The position numbers and the translations under genes are program-made. 19,005 nt of DNA from Cymbomonas tetramitiformis (lineage: Eukaryota; Chlorophyta; Pyramimonadophyceae; Pyramimonadales; Pyramimonadaceae), in NCBI GenBank assembly GCA_001247695.2, contig LGRX02035453.1, forward strand, positions 4,351 to 23,355, written 5' to 3'. Positions 10,133-19,005 of this stretch are shown in pieces. Positions within the stretch are counted from its first letter, which is position 1. Each line of letters opens with the position of its first letter. The notes beneath the pieces are model-generated. The model was given only the letters and a program-made list of their open reading frames with translations. It had not been told where the DNA came from and searched no databases.

Positions 10133-10696
10133 TTGTTGCCCCATCTCCATTTCAGATTCTCATTCTCGATTCTGCAATCCGATTCTCCTGTGACGCTTAA
10201 CGCTACATCGGCATCGAACATGCCGGATGCGTGTCACGTCCGAAACCACGAAATCGACGGACATCTTGTGACTTGTCGGACATGGCACGGCGCGGCGACG
10301 GGCTTCGGGCTGGGTGGGGTCAGGGGTTAATGATATAAACGCTTACTGTACCCGCTCTACCGTAGCGACTCTCTAGCGTGGGGTATGGACCCTGCGCTGG
10401 GTATGGACTACTGTATGGTATCATTTCGATTTGATTTTTACAGCAACGATGTTGTTTACTTTTTACAGCTGAGTCCTTTGTAGGAGAGCATTTTTTGAAA
10501 ACAGCGTGGAAGTGCAAGACTGGTTCTTTCCCTGCACGTTGAACACTGACAAATCGTCTAATAGTTTTTGCCAACTTCGACCAGAAATTATCTGCATTAT
10601 CTTGCCAACTAGCCAAGCTGGTTATTTACTACCTGAGTCTCTCGTTTGAGTTGCCGCTTAGCTTTGACCTCCAAGGCTTCCTTCTAAACCACAATA
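10133..10696 (+). other. 5' flank of the TMF gene
   Basis: This 560-bp stretch between the palindrome and the TMF start codon should hold its promoter and 5' UTR. I see no repeat array and no convincing initiator. A minus-strand frame at 10320-10616 (98 codons) shows no family motif and is not called. Confidence 0.4.
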
Positions 10697-13600
10697 ATGT
10701 TCACGGATTGGGTTGACCAAGCATCGAAGGTTCGCGCACCGTTGCGATCGCGTTGACGTGTTGGTGTGGGTTCGACGTTATCCAAGCACGGCGAATTTCA
10801 ACTCACATATCCCGTATGCATGCAGATCGTGAAAGACTTGGAGAGCACCGCCGATTCTGTCTTGGGAATCGAGGCGAAGCCCGGAGCAGCAGATGGAGCT
10901 GGAGGCTGGGAAGGCTTCGACGAGGTCTTTCTTCAATTTAGCAACAAAGTTTTGAGCTGTTGTCGACTCCCCCGTTCCTACTATTGCCGACCGAAGACAG
11001 TATTCCGATCTAACAAAAAAACAACTCGGAGCGACCGACGTCTTCTCTTGCCTGTTCATCCTTCGATTAACCTGCAAGAAAACGTTCCGAATGTTATGCT
11101 TTATATCTGCTTCATCTCCTTCCTGCCGCACCTTCCCGCGTGCTAGTCTTAGTCCGATTTTTGCTGCGCCTTCACGACACGTGTCGCTGATCACACAACG
11201 CACGCCCCTTGTGTTGTCGTACGGGTAGGCTGGAGGCGCTGCCGAGGACAGTGGATGGGGGGACCTCGACCTCGGGGATGAACTAGTGGTACCTGAAGAC
11301 CCGAAGAGTGACACTCCACCAGAACCCTCCCCCTCGCAGGTCGATCCTTGCCCCGCAAACTTGGGGAAGTGCCCAGGGGGACCTTTCGTTGGTTAGCCAC
11401 GAGCTACGTGTTGTGCATTGCGCTCGCGAGTTTGCGACGTCTCTCACGTACCCTCAAACTTGCATGGTGCAGGTTACAACCGGGGCCCAGGAGAGTGGTT
11501 CTCTCGGCATCGCTGTACCGGCCGTGGGCCAAAGCGCCACCTCTGGAGAGACGCTAACTTCGCCTACGCTGCCTGAAGTTCAACCCGCCCCCAAACCCAA
11601 AGTCAAGCTGCCATCAAAGGCTTCGGCCAAGCCGACGCCTACTCCGACCCCCGTGCCCGTGCCAAAGCCAACTCCCAAGACGAGGCCCGTTGCCAATTCT
11701 CCGAAGTCCAAGCGCGAACCCACGGCGAAGACCTCTCGCAGGAGCGCCCCTGCAACGAGTGAACCGGAGCCTTCCCTTCAAGCCGGTGAGACGGAGCCTC
11801 CAATCCGAGCGAGTAAGCCTGAGCCTCCCCTTCAAGCGAGTGAGACGGAGCCTCCCCTTCGAGCGGATTCCCTAGAGGAAGTTCCCAAGTCGCCCTCGGC
11901 TCCGCGAAGCCCGACTCACGATCCCACACCGCCGGCGCCACCCTCTGCCGCCCACATCCCCGTGGTGCAAGCACACACGGAGGAGATTCTCGAGCCCCCG
12001 TCCGCCGAAGCCCCGGCCGTGGCTTCCGAGCAGCTTCTTGCCGAAATCCCTCTGGCCCCGGAAGAGCCTGCCCTTGCAGCGAAAGTGGAGACCGCCGTGA
12101 CTCTGTCGGACCCTTCACCAGAGGTCTTGCCAGCGGTGGAGGCGGCCACGAAGGCCCACGAGACCTCCCTTGCTCCGCAGCTTGAGGCCCAGCCGAGTGC
12201 AGTCACGGAGGCCGACCCAGTCCCCGAGCTGGCTGCAGGCCCCGTCCCGGCCCGTGAGCCGGCTGCAGATCTCGTCCCGGATGCCAAAGTAGCAGAAGTC
12301 CCGGCGGCGAGTATTGGTTCAGACAGCGCGATGGAGACCGACGAGAAGGCGGCGCGACGGCAGCGCTTGAACGAGCGCCGGCAACGCAAGCAGCGCGAAG
12401 CCACCGCGCCGGCTGCAGAGGCTGGCGTTGCAACCGCGGAGGCACACGACAGTGTTGGCGCGGTGGTTTCTGGGGTCGACTTGGAGGCGGAGCTGTCAGC
12501 AACCAAGGAGAGGCTTGCTGTGCGTGAGGGCGAGCTCACACGCCAAGTAAGCCCTCGCCCTTTACTCTCTCCCGGCAGTGCTAGTGTGGGTAGAAGGCGG
12601 GTGAGGGTGGCCTGAATGCTCCGAGCCTCCTCATGCCAAAGCTGTGCATAAACTGAAGGCATTCTCCATAGCACCCGTCCGATGAGATGGGCGCCGACCC
12701 TGTGCGCCCAAAAGTGTGGCTGCTGCCATCGATCTGAACGATCCCAGTCTCACGCCGAGAGCTTGGTGCTCATCCGAAGCGCTGAGCTGCTCAAAACCAA
12801 GTCTAGCACCCTGCGCACCCGCACCCGCAATATGGCAAGCTTATCATAGGCGACATCCGAAGATGTGACTGCTCCCTCCCTGGGCACATACCGCGAACAC
12901 ATTTCGATTTGCACGTAACCTATCCATGCCTAGCCTCGTGCTACCCATCACGGGCCGTTCAACCCTATGCACCCAGTCGGGCACTACCCCTCAAGCGAGC
13001 TGAGTGCCTTCGCCCCGACGAGCTAAGCGAGGTGCGATACCCCACGCAGCGAGCTAGGTGCTGCCCCCGTGCACCGAGTCGGGTGCCACACACTATGCAC
13101 TGAGATGAGTGCCTCACCCTGAGCTGCGAGCTGGGTGCTACACCCTATGCCCCGAGCTATATGCTGCATCGTATGCACTGAATTGGGTGCTGACTCCTTT
13201 GGAGCGAGGTAGTTGCTGCCTCCGTTTCACCGAGCAGGGTGCTACACCCTGCGCGCCAAGGTGGTTGCTACCGCATATGCAACAAGCTGGGTGCTACCCC
13301 CTGTACGCACCAAGCTGGGTGCTACCCCCTATGCAACAAGCTGGGTGCTGCCCCCTATGCAACAAGCCACGTGCCACCCCTATGCAGCAAGCCGTGCGAC
13401 CCTATGCAACAAGCTGGGTGCTACCCCACGCAACAAGCTGGGTGCTACCCCTATGCAACAAGCTGGATAAGCTGCCCCTATGCAACAAGCCACGTGCCAC
13501 CCCTATGCAACAAGCCACGTGCCACCCCTATGCAATAAGCTGGGTGCTGCCCCCTGTACGCAACAAGCTGGGTTCTGCCCCCTCTATGCACCGAGCTGGG

Positions 13601-16600
13601 TGCTGCCAGCCTATTCAACAAGCTGGGCGCTACTCCCCTACACGACAAGCTGGGTGCTGTCACCCTACGCCACAAGCTGGGTGCTGCCCCCTACTCACCG
13701 AGCTGGGTGCTGCCCCCCCGCGCCACAAGCTGTGTGCTGGCACTCTATTCATCAAGCTGGTTACTGCCCCCTACTCACCGAGCTGGTTGCTACCCCCCAC
13801 GCCACAAGCTGTGTGCTGGCACCTACTCACCGAGCTGGGTGCCCCCCGCGCCACAAGCTGGGTGCTGCCCCCACGCAACAAGCTGGGTGCTGCCCCCTAT
13901 GAACTGAGCTGGGTGCTACCCCCCACGCAGCAAGCTGGGTGCTGCGCCCCCTTACCGAGCTGGGTGCTGACCCCGCGCCACAAGCTGGGTGCTGCCACTC
14001 TATTCATCAAGCTGGTTGCTGCCCCTACTCACCGAGCTGGTTGCTACGCCCCCACGCCACAAGCTGGGGTGCTTCCCCTACTCATCGAGGTGCTTCCCCA
14101 CGCCACAAGCTGGGTGCTGCCCCCCACGCAACAAGCTGCTTGCTGCCCCCACGCAACAAGCTGGGTGCTGCCCCCTATGCACCGAGCTGGGTGGCCCTCT
14201 TTTCTTCATCTGGCCGAATCCGAGTTCGCTTTTTGGGATGTTATTTTTGAAAGGGCCCCTGCGTGTACTCGCATGACTCGCCCCCCCCGAAGCAGTGTTT
14301 TGCCCTCACGCTTCAACCTGGGTGGAGGCCGAGGGGCCTCCGAGGAACCCTGTGTATGCGTCACTGGGCCACCCTATCCGCTTTGCGGCGACCTCACGAA
14401 GCCGCCGCAAGCACTCACCGGCAGCGGGAGCGCCGCGGAGTGCCCTGCAGGCGGAGTACTTGGCCTCTGTGCAGCTGAAGGCGTCGGAGCTGCAGGAGCA
14501 GGTGGACGGCCTCTCCGCGCAGCTCGGCCAGGTGCGCTGCCGCTTGCTCTTCCCAAGCCGCACGCCGGTGCCCTCCAGGGCCCTCCTGGGCTTCCGTGGG
14601 GGCCCTTCGCAGGCCCTACAGCACATCCCCAGCCACCCTCACCCGTGTCCTGCCACGCACGACTGGTCCAGTGCGTAGGGCAGCTCGTGTCCTCGCATCT
14701 CTCTCTGCTGCGGCAACTCGGCGGGGATTCTAGAGGCATGGTGGGTTCTCGGCAGGGGGGCCTCTGCTCTGAGGCTGCCTGCGGGGCTGGGTAGTCCCAA
14801 CCTCCGACTTGCTCTGAGGCTGCCTGCGGGGCTGGGTAGTCCCAACCTCCGACTTGCTCTGAGGCTGCCTGCGGGGCTGGGTAGTCCCAACCCTCCGGCT
14901 TGCTCGGAGGCTGCCTGCGGAGCTGGGTAGTCCCAACCTCCCGACTTGCTCTGAGGCTGCCTGCGGGGCTGGGTAGTCCCAACCTCCGACTGCTCTGAGG
15001 CTGCCTGCGGGGCTGGAGTAGTCCCAACCTCCGACTTGCTCTGAGGCTGCCTGCGGGGCACAGGTAGTCCCAACCTCCGACTTGCTCTGAGGCTGCCTGG
15101 GGCTGGGTAGTCCCAACCTCCGACTTGCTTTCCGAGGCTGCCTGCGGGGCTGGGTAGTCCCAACCTCCGACTTGCTCTGAGGCTGCCTGCGGGTTTGGGT
15201 AGTCCCAATCTCCGACTTTTACTCGGAGGCTGCCTGCGGGCTGGGTAGTCCCAACCTCCGACTTGCTCCTGAGGCTGCCTGCGGGGCTGGGTAGTCCCAA
15301 AGCTCCGACTTGCTCTATGCGGAGGGTAATAGGGAGTGAGATGCCCGCAGAGGCCTAAATGCTGACTTGCTCTGTGCGGAGAGTTGAGGGGGTGCGAGGA
15401 GATGCCGCAGGAGAGCTTAAATGCTGACGGTGTATTAAGGGTGCGGAGTACCGCAGGGAGCTAAATGCTGACGGTGTATTAAGGGGGGTGCGGAGATGCC
15501 GCAGGGGAGCCTAAATGCTGACGCTGCATTGCGAGAGGAGTTCACGGAGCGCCTGGGCGCTGCCGAGAAGAAGGTCAGCACTGCCAACTTGTTCCTGGCC
15601 TCGAGCCCAGTGCAGCTTGTTGGTGTCTCTGTGGCGTGAGCGCGGCTCTCTGAGCCGGTGTCTCTGTGGAGTGAGCGCGGCGGCTCTGAGCCCGGTGTCT
15701 TTGTGGCGTGAGCGCGGCGGCTCTGAGCCCGGTGTCTCTGTGGAGTGAGCGCGGCGGCTCTGAGCCCGGTGTCTCTGTGGAGTGAGCGCGGCGGCTCTGA
15801 GCAGGTACACTCGCTTACTAGGGAACGTGACATGCTCAAGAAAACCGTGGAGAAGGGCTCCGACGTGAGCTTACTGGTGGCCGAAAAGGATGAGATCATC
15901 AAACAAGTTATGGCTGAGGGCGAGGAGCTCTCACGGCAGAATGCTGCCGTGAACGAGAAGGTCAAGAAGCTTCGACAGAAGGTGCGGGCATGGCACCCCC
16001 TCGTGCACGTGTCGATGGCGCGCGCTCCCACTGCTGCAACCTCTCCTACAGGTCAGCAACTCGGCGCGCACAGGGTTCACGCTGACAGGTGTCCGCGATT
16101 TCGCATTTTCGTTAGGAAAGAAGTGATGGGGCGATGCATTAAGGGACCAGAAATCAGACGTGCATTGAGCTTGCGCGGTAGCCCCGCGTGAACCAGCTCC
16201 CTGCAGCGGATGGGCTGAGCCTGTAAATTTGACGGGTGCTTTAGTACTGGCTCGAATGATTGAATGCATTAGGCAAAACTGGCAGCAGGCTAACATATAG
16301 TAAAAGTGAACATCCGTTGATTCATCATAGACAAGGATCCTACATGTAGCATGCGCCTGCCTTTCATGGAGGAAGGGTGAGGCTTTTAAGGGCACCAGCG
16401 CCTCACTCAGAGTGGTGCAATTCCGACCGACGGATCTGGCCCCCTGCCAAGCCTATCCCAAAGCCGCTCGGATTTTGGTGCGAATCTGCCAGCCGCTTCC
16501 ATCAAAGTGCGCGGAGCTTGCCGAGTGGCGACCTGCGTTTGTGCACATGTACCGAGCTTGCTGGGACGATGGAGTAACCCTTCTCACCCCATCTAGCCTC

Positions 16601-17736
16601 TGACCATGCACTGCTGTGACTCCTAGGCGCGGGCGCTGCGGAAGGCGCTCGCACGGCGGCGCCTCCATCTGTGCTCAGAGGCGCGGGCGACTGTAAGGCG
16701 CAGCCTGTCATCAGGTGCCTGGTTTGGGACAGTGGTTTGGGCAGCCGTGGATTGAGTGCACGGGAAGAGAGCGTGTCTGGGAGACCCGCACAGGTGAAGG
16801 AGGTGGAGGCCTCCAAGACGGAGCTCGAGGTGCAGCTTCAGCAGGAGGTGGCACGGCAGGTGAGCATGGCATCCGAGAAGGCGAAGGCGGAGGCTGAGAT
16901 GAAGATCGAGATGGAGCGCTTGACCAAGGAGATGCAGGAGCAGCAGGAGTGAGCGCCCCTGGCCCCATCTCTCGTTTGCCTGCGGCTCGCCGCAACCCCG
17001 AGACTTTGGCATTGGCACCGTGCCTGACATCAACGGTGGTGGGCAAGGAACATATTTTCATACCTCCCGTGGTGCGATAGGCCGAACAGCTTCGATAAGG
17101 CTGCCCTCTGTCACGCCCTCCGTCATCCATGACGGATGCTGGGCGAGGGCCACGCCTTCGGCACAAAGCTGCTGCGGACGCTGTGCTGTCTCGGAACTGG
17201 AAGGCAGTGCATGGATCACGCGGGCTCCAAGCTGTGGCGTCATTGGCTGCCCGGCAGGTTTTACCTGGCGCAGCTGCAGGAAGCGCAGGAGTCGGCCATC
17301 CAGGTGTGCCTTCACCCACCCTTGTTCCTGCCACCCCCGGACCCAGACCCCGACATGGGGCCTTTGGATCCTCATCTCCACGCTGGGGCTCGGCTGCTGC
17401 CCGCTGTCCAGTGCAGGGCCTCAGCTTGCCCTCCGCTGACAGGGAGTGTGGTGACGTGGCGACAAGACAAGACGTGGCCAGCCAGCAAGTGGAGCTGGCT
17501 AGGGGTGGGCCAACATGGCGAGGCACCGCCGCTGAGAGGGAGAAAGCGCCAATGATCTCGGGAGAACAAGGAAGTGCAGTGCACACGACCCGGGTCAGAG
17601 AGGGTTTATAGGGGGGCTGGCGGGGGGTTGCGTGGAGCAGTCGGGGACAGATGGTCAGGACGCAGCGAAGGAGGGCCGGCAACGCCGCATGAAGGAGACG
17701 TCTGCGCGAGAGGCGACGCTGACGGAGACCATTCAG
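10697..17736 (+). CDS. TMF1: TMF-family golgin (TATA element modulatory factor / plant golgin candidate 5), 3' end outside window
   Basis: Golgi coiled-coil tether of the TMF/ARA160 family, whose C-terminal coiled coil binds Rab6 in animals. Exons: 10697-10729 (MFTDWVDQASK), 10826-10924, 11473-12546, 14451-14531, 15505-15573, 15805-15981, 16794-16948, 17258-17303, 17641-17736. All phases agree, including the one phase-2 junction at 16948/17258. Exons 1-2 give a short helical N-terminus (IVKDLESTADSVLGIE) and a WEGFDE acidic patch. Exon 3 (358 codons) is a Pro/Ala/Glu-rich, likely disordered linker ending in a basic ARRQRLNERRQRKQRE patch and the first coiled coil. Exons 5-7 carry the family core: LREEFTERL, LTRERDMLKK, EKDEIIKQVMAEGEELS (from 15883) and VKKLR. 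From LREEF to EFYLAQ the length matches Arabidopsis GC5 without gaps, as recalled. Exons 8-9 (EFYLAQLQEAQESAIQ, EGRQRRMKETSARE) continue it. The Rab6-binding end lies beyond 19005. Donors of exons 1 and 2 (gttcgc, gtcttt) are weak. Confidence 0.9.
11758..11874 (+). repeat. In-frame 30-bp coding repeat in TMF exon 3
   Basis: Four tandem copies of a 10-residue unit of the form (S/T/K)EPPLQAS(E/K), the third position varying between Pro and Glu, are encoded by a 30-bp repeat (core gagcctccccttcaagcg). The unit is a multiple of three and the frame stays open, unlike most of the intronic arrays. It lengthens the acidic, Pro-rich disordered linker. Confidence 0.75.
12925..14195. repeat. Minisatellite array B in TMF intron 3, ~26-30-bp unit
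   Basis: About 1.27 kb of tandem repeats with the core caagctgggtgctgcccc followed by ctatgcaa, ctcaccga or cacgccac. Most units are 26-30 bp. Copies are degenerate at the 5' side (12925-13250) and more uniform from about 13270 on. I estimate roughly 40-45 copies. The array sits inside the 1,904-nt intron 12547-14450 and ends about 250 nt before the acceptor. A 561-codon open frame over it (Cys/Trp/Pro-rich) and shorter frames in the other two registers all arise because the unit lacks stops. Confidence 0.95.
14769..15318. repeat. Minisatellite array C in TMF intron 4, 45-bp unit
   Basis: About 12 tandem copies of a 45-bp unit: gaggctgcctgcggggctgg, then gtagtcccaacctccgac, then ttgctct. Several copies have 1-5 bp indels. 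Because 45 is a multiple of three, minus-strand frames stay open and would give a Pro/Ser/Gly/Arg 15-residue repeat, but indels move the register between all three frames, so it is not a maintained protein. It lies within the intron 14532-15504. Confidence 0.95.
15309..15526 (+). repeat. Repeat array C2: degenerate copies of the TMF exon-5 start
   Basis: Four copies of a 46-60-bp unit follow array C. Each has a gcag, a few G/A-rich bases, then taaatgctgac. The gcag ends are at 15350, 15410, 15456 and 15504; the aaatgctgac words start at 15357, 15419, 15463 and 15513. The fourth copy is the genuine acceptor and first codons of exon 5 (GSLNADAALREEF). Copy 2, read from its own gcag, encodes the near-identical SLNADGVLR before meeting a stop; copies 1 and 3 stop almost at once. 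The first copy starts with the ttgctct tail of array C, so the two arrays grade into each other. Confidence 0.85.
15622..15804 (+). repeat. Minisatellite array D filling TMF intron 5, 37-bp unit
   Basis: Five tandem copies with period 35-37 bp; the word ggtgtct starts at 15622, 15657, 15694, 15731 and 15768. The unit reads ggtgtctctgtggagtgagc, then gcggcggctctgagccc. One more period would begin at 15804, exactly where the genuine acceptor (ctctgagcag) joins exon 6. The array occupies about 183 of the 231 nt of this intron. Each unit contains GTGAGC, the donor hexamer used by several real junctions in this window. Confidence 0.9.
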
Positions 17737-17779
17737 GTCAGAGGAGCTGACCTTTGCCTGGCAAAGACGTAGGGGGTGC

Positions 17780-19005
17780 ATCTTCGAGCTCGTCCGCAGC
17801 CTCATCTCATCCACGGCATCATTTCATCTTCGGCCTCATCTGATCCGCGGCCTCATCTCATCCGTGGCCTCATCTCGTCCGCGGGCGATCTTCTTTGAAA
17901 GCGATCTGCATCAAGCTCCACCCGAGTGGTCCATCTCAAGCTCCACCCGAGTGGTCCATCTCAAGCTCCACCCGAGTGGTCCATCTCAAGCTCCACCAGT
18001 GGTCAATCTCAAGCTCCACCCGGTGGTCCATCTCCAGCTCCACCAGTGGTCCATCTCAGCTCCACCCGAGTGGTCCATCTCAAGCTCCACCAGTGGTCAA
18101 TCTCAAGCTCCACCAGTGGTCAATCTCAAGCTCCACCCGAGTGGTCGATCTCGAGCTCCACACCGAGTGGTCGATCTCAACTCCACCCAGTGGTCGATCT
18201 CCAAGCTCCACAGTGGTCGATCTCAAGCTCCACCCACAGTGAGTGATCTCAAGCTCCACCCAGTGGTCGATCTCAAGCTCCCGAGTGGTCGACCTCATCT
18301 GATCCCGCGGCCTCATCTCATCCATTGGCCTCATCTCGTCCGCGGGCGATCTTCTTTGAAGCGATCTGCATCAAGCTCCACCAGTGGTCGATCTCAAGCT
18401 CCACCCGAGTGGTCGATCTCAAGCTCCACCCGGTGGTTATCTCAAGCTCCGCCCCGAGTGGTCAATCTCAAGCTCCACCCCGGTGGTCCATCTCAAGCTC
18501 CACCCGAGTGGTCCATCTCCAAGCTCCACCAGTGGTCCATCTCAAGCTCCACCCGAGTGGTCAATCTCAAGCTCCACCCAGTGGTGATCTCGAGCTCCAC
18601 CCAGGTGCGATCTCAAGCTCCACCCAGTGGTCGATCTCAAGCTCCACCCGAGTGGTCGATCTCCAGCTCCACCCGAGTGGTCGATCTCAAGCTCCCCCCG
18701 AGTGGTCGACCTCATCTGATCCGCGGCCTCATCTCATCCGTGGCCTCATCTCGTCCGCGGGCGATCTTCTTTGAAAGCGATCTGCATCAAGCTCCACCCG
18801 AGTGGTCGATCTCAAGCTCCACCCGAGTGGTCGATCTCAAGCTCCACCCGAGTGGTCGATCTCAAGCTCCACCCGAGTGGTCGATCTCAAGCTCCCCCCG
18901 AGTGGTCGACCTCATCTGATCCGCGGCCTCATCTCATCCGTGGCCTCATCTCGTCCGCGGGCGATCTTCTTTGAAAGCGATCTGCATCAAGCTCCACCCG
19001 AGTGG
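17780..19005. repeat. Minisatellite array E with higher-order structure, 25-bp and 17-bp units
   Basis: After the exon-9 donor at 17737 the rest of the window is repetitive. The main unit is 25 bp (caagctccacccgagtggtc plus gatct or catct). Blocks of these are separated by a linker made of three 17-bp units (cctcatctgatccgcgg, cctcatctcatccgtgg, cctcatctcgtccgcgg) and the word gcgatcttctttgaaagcga. The linker's gcgatctgca occurs at 17901, 18361, 18777 and 18977, giving higher-order periods of about 460, 416 and 200 bp. A 351-codon open frame over the array results from a stop-free 25-bp unit that cycles through all three frames. The array runs off the right edge within a TMF intron. Confidence 0.95.

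Noticed and set aside
11916..12674. A 252-codon Ala/Ser-rich minus-strand frame
   Set aside because: Antisense shadow of the GC-rich TMF exon 3.
13109..14794. A 561-codon plus-strand open frame rich in Cys, Trp and Pro
   Set aside because: It lies over array B, whose stop-free unit opens all three frames, and it continues through a TMF intron and the real exon 14451-14531 in a different reading frame.
14374..15300. A 308-codon minus-strand frame with a 15-residue repeat
   Set aside because: Antisense of array C; indels between copies shift the frame, and it overlaps a TMF exon on the other strand.
16860..16865. A gtgagc donor inside TMF exon 7
   Set aside because: Using it would delete about 30 residues of good coiled coil; reading through to the gtgagc at 16949 keeps the family length and sets the phase that fits the next exon.
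16711..17814. A 367-codon minus-strand frame
   Set aside because: Antisense to TMF exons 7-9 in GC-rich sequence with few stops; Pro/Ser/Arg/Ala-rich without any motif.
17864..18919. A 351-codon open frame rich in Ser, Pro and Trp
   Set aside because: The 25-bp unit has no stop in any frame, so long frames are automatic; overlapping frames in the other registers look equally protein-like.

Overview
This is nuclear DNA of an intron-rich eukaryote. Nearly every gene is visible only after joining short exons at GT-AG introns. The proteasome and golgin exons read closest to land-plant family members as I recall them, so a green alga or other green-lineage protist is my best guess. That is inference; no search was run.

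Layout: (1) 1-2334, minus strand: a six-exon gene I do not recognise; its last visible intron runs off the left edge and is full of a ~27-bp minisatellite. (2) 2335-4441: no firm gene. (3) 4442-5942, plus strand: the 3' four exons of a JmjC/cupin-8 2-oxoglutarate oxygenase with an intact HxD...H iron triad. (4) 5943-7062: convergent intergenic DNA. (5) 7063-9548, minus strand: a complete 11-exon proteasome alpha-7 gene (PSMA3/PAG1 type), 248 aa, all phases closing. (6) 9549-10696: divergent intergenic DNA with a foldback element and a 30-bp perfect palindrome halfway between the two start codons. (7) 10697 to the right edge, plus strand: a TMF-family golgin (TMF1/ARA160; golgin candidate 5 in plants), nine exons visible, 3' end outside the window.

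The striking feature is the tandem repeats. Each array is a different minisatellite (units of about 25, 27, 26-30, 37, 45 and 46-60 bp), and each lies in an inferred intron. Two arrays run into the 3' splice site of the next TMF exon: one carries degenerate copies of the exon start, the other a donor-like GTGAGC in every unit. The proteasome introns carry no arrays. The long open frames over the arrays are by-products of stop-free repeat units, not genes.

By eye the window is moderate in GC up to about 11.2 kb and GC-rich beyond; the TMF gene reads through that boundary. I see no rRNA, tRNA, CRISPR array, intact transposon or operon. The genes share no evident pathway: protein degradation, Golgi tethering and a protein or RNA hydroxylase are simply neighbours.
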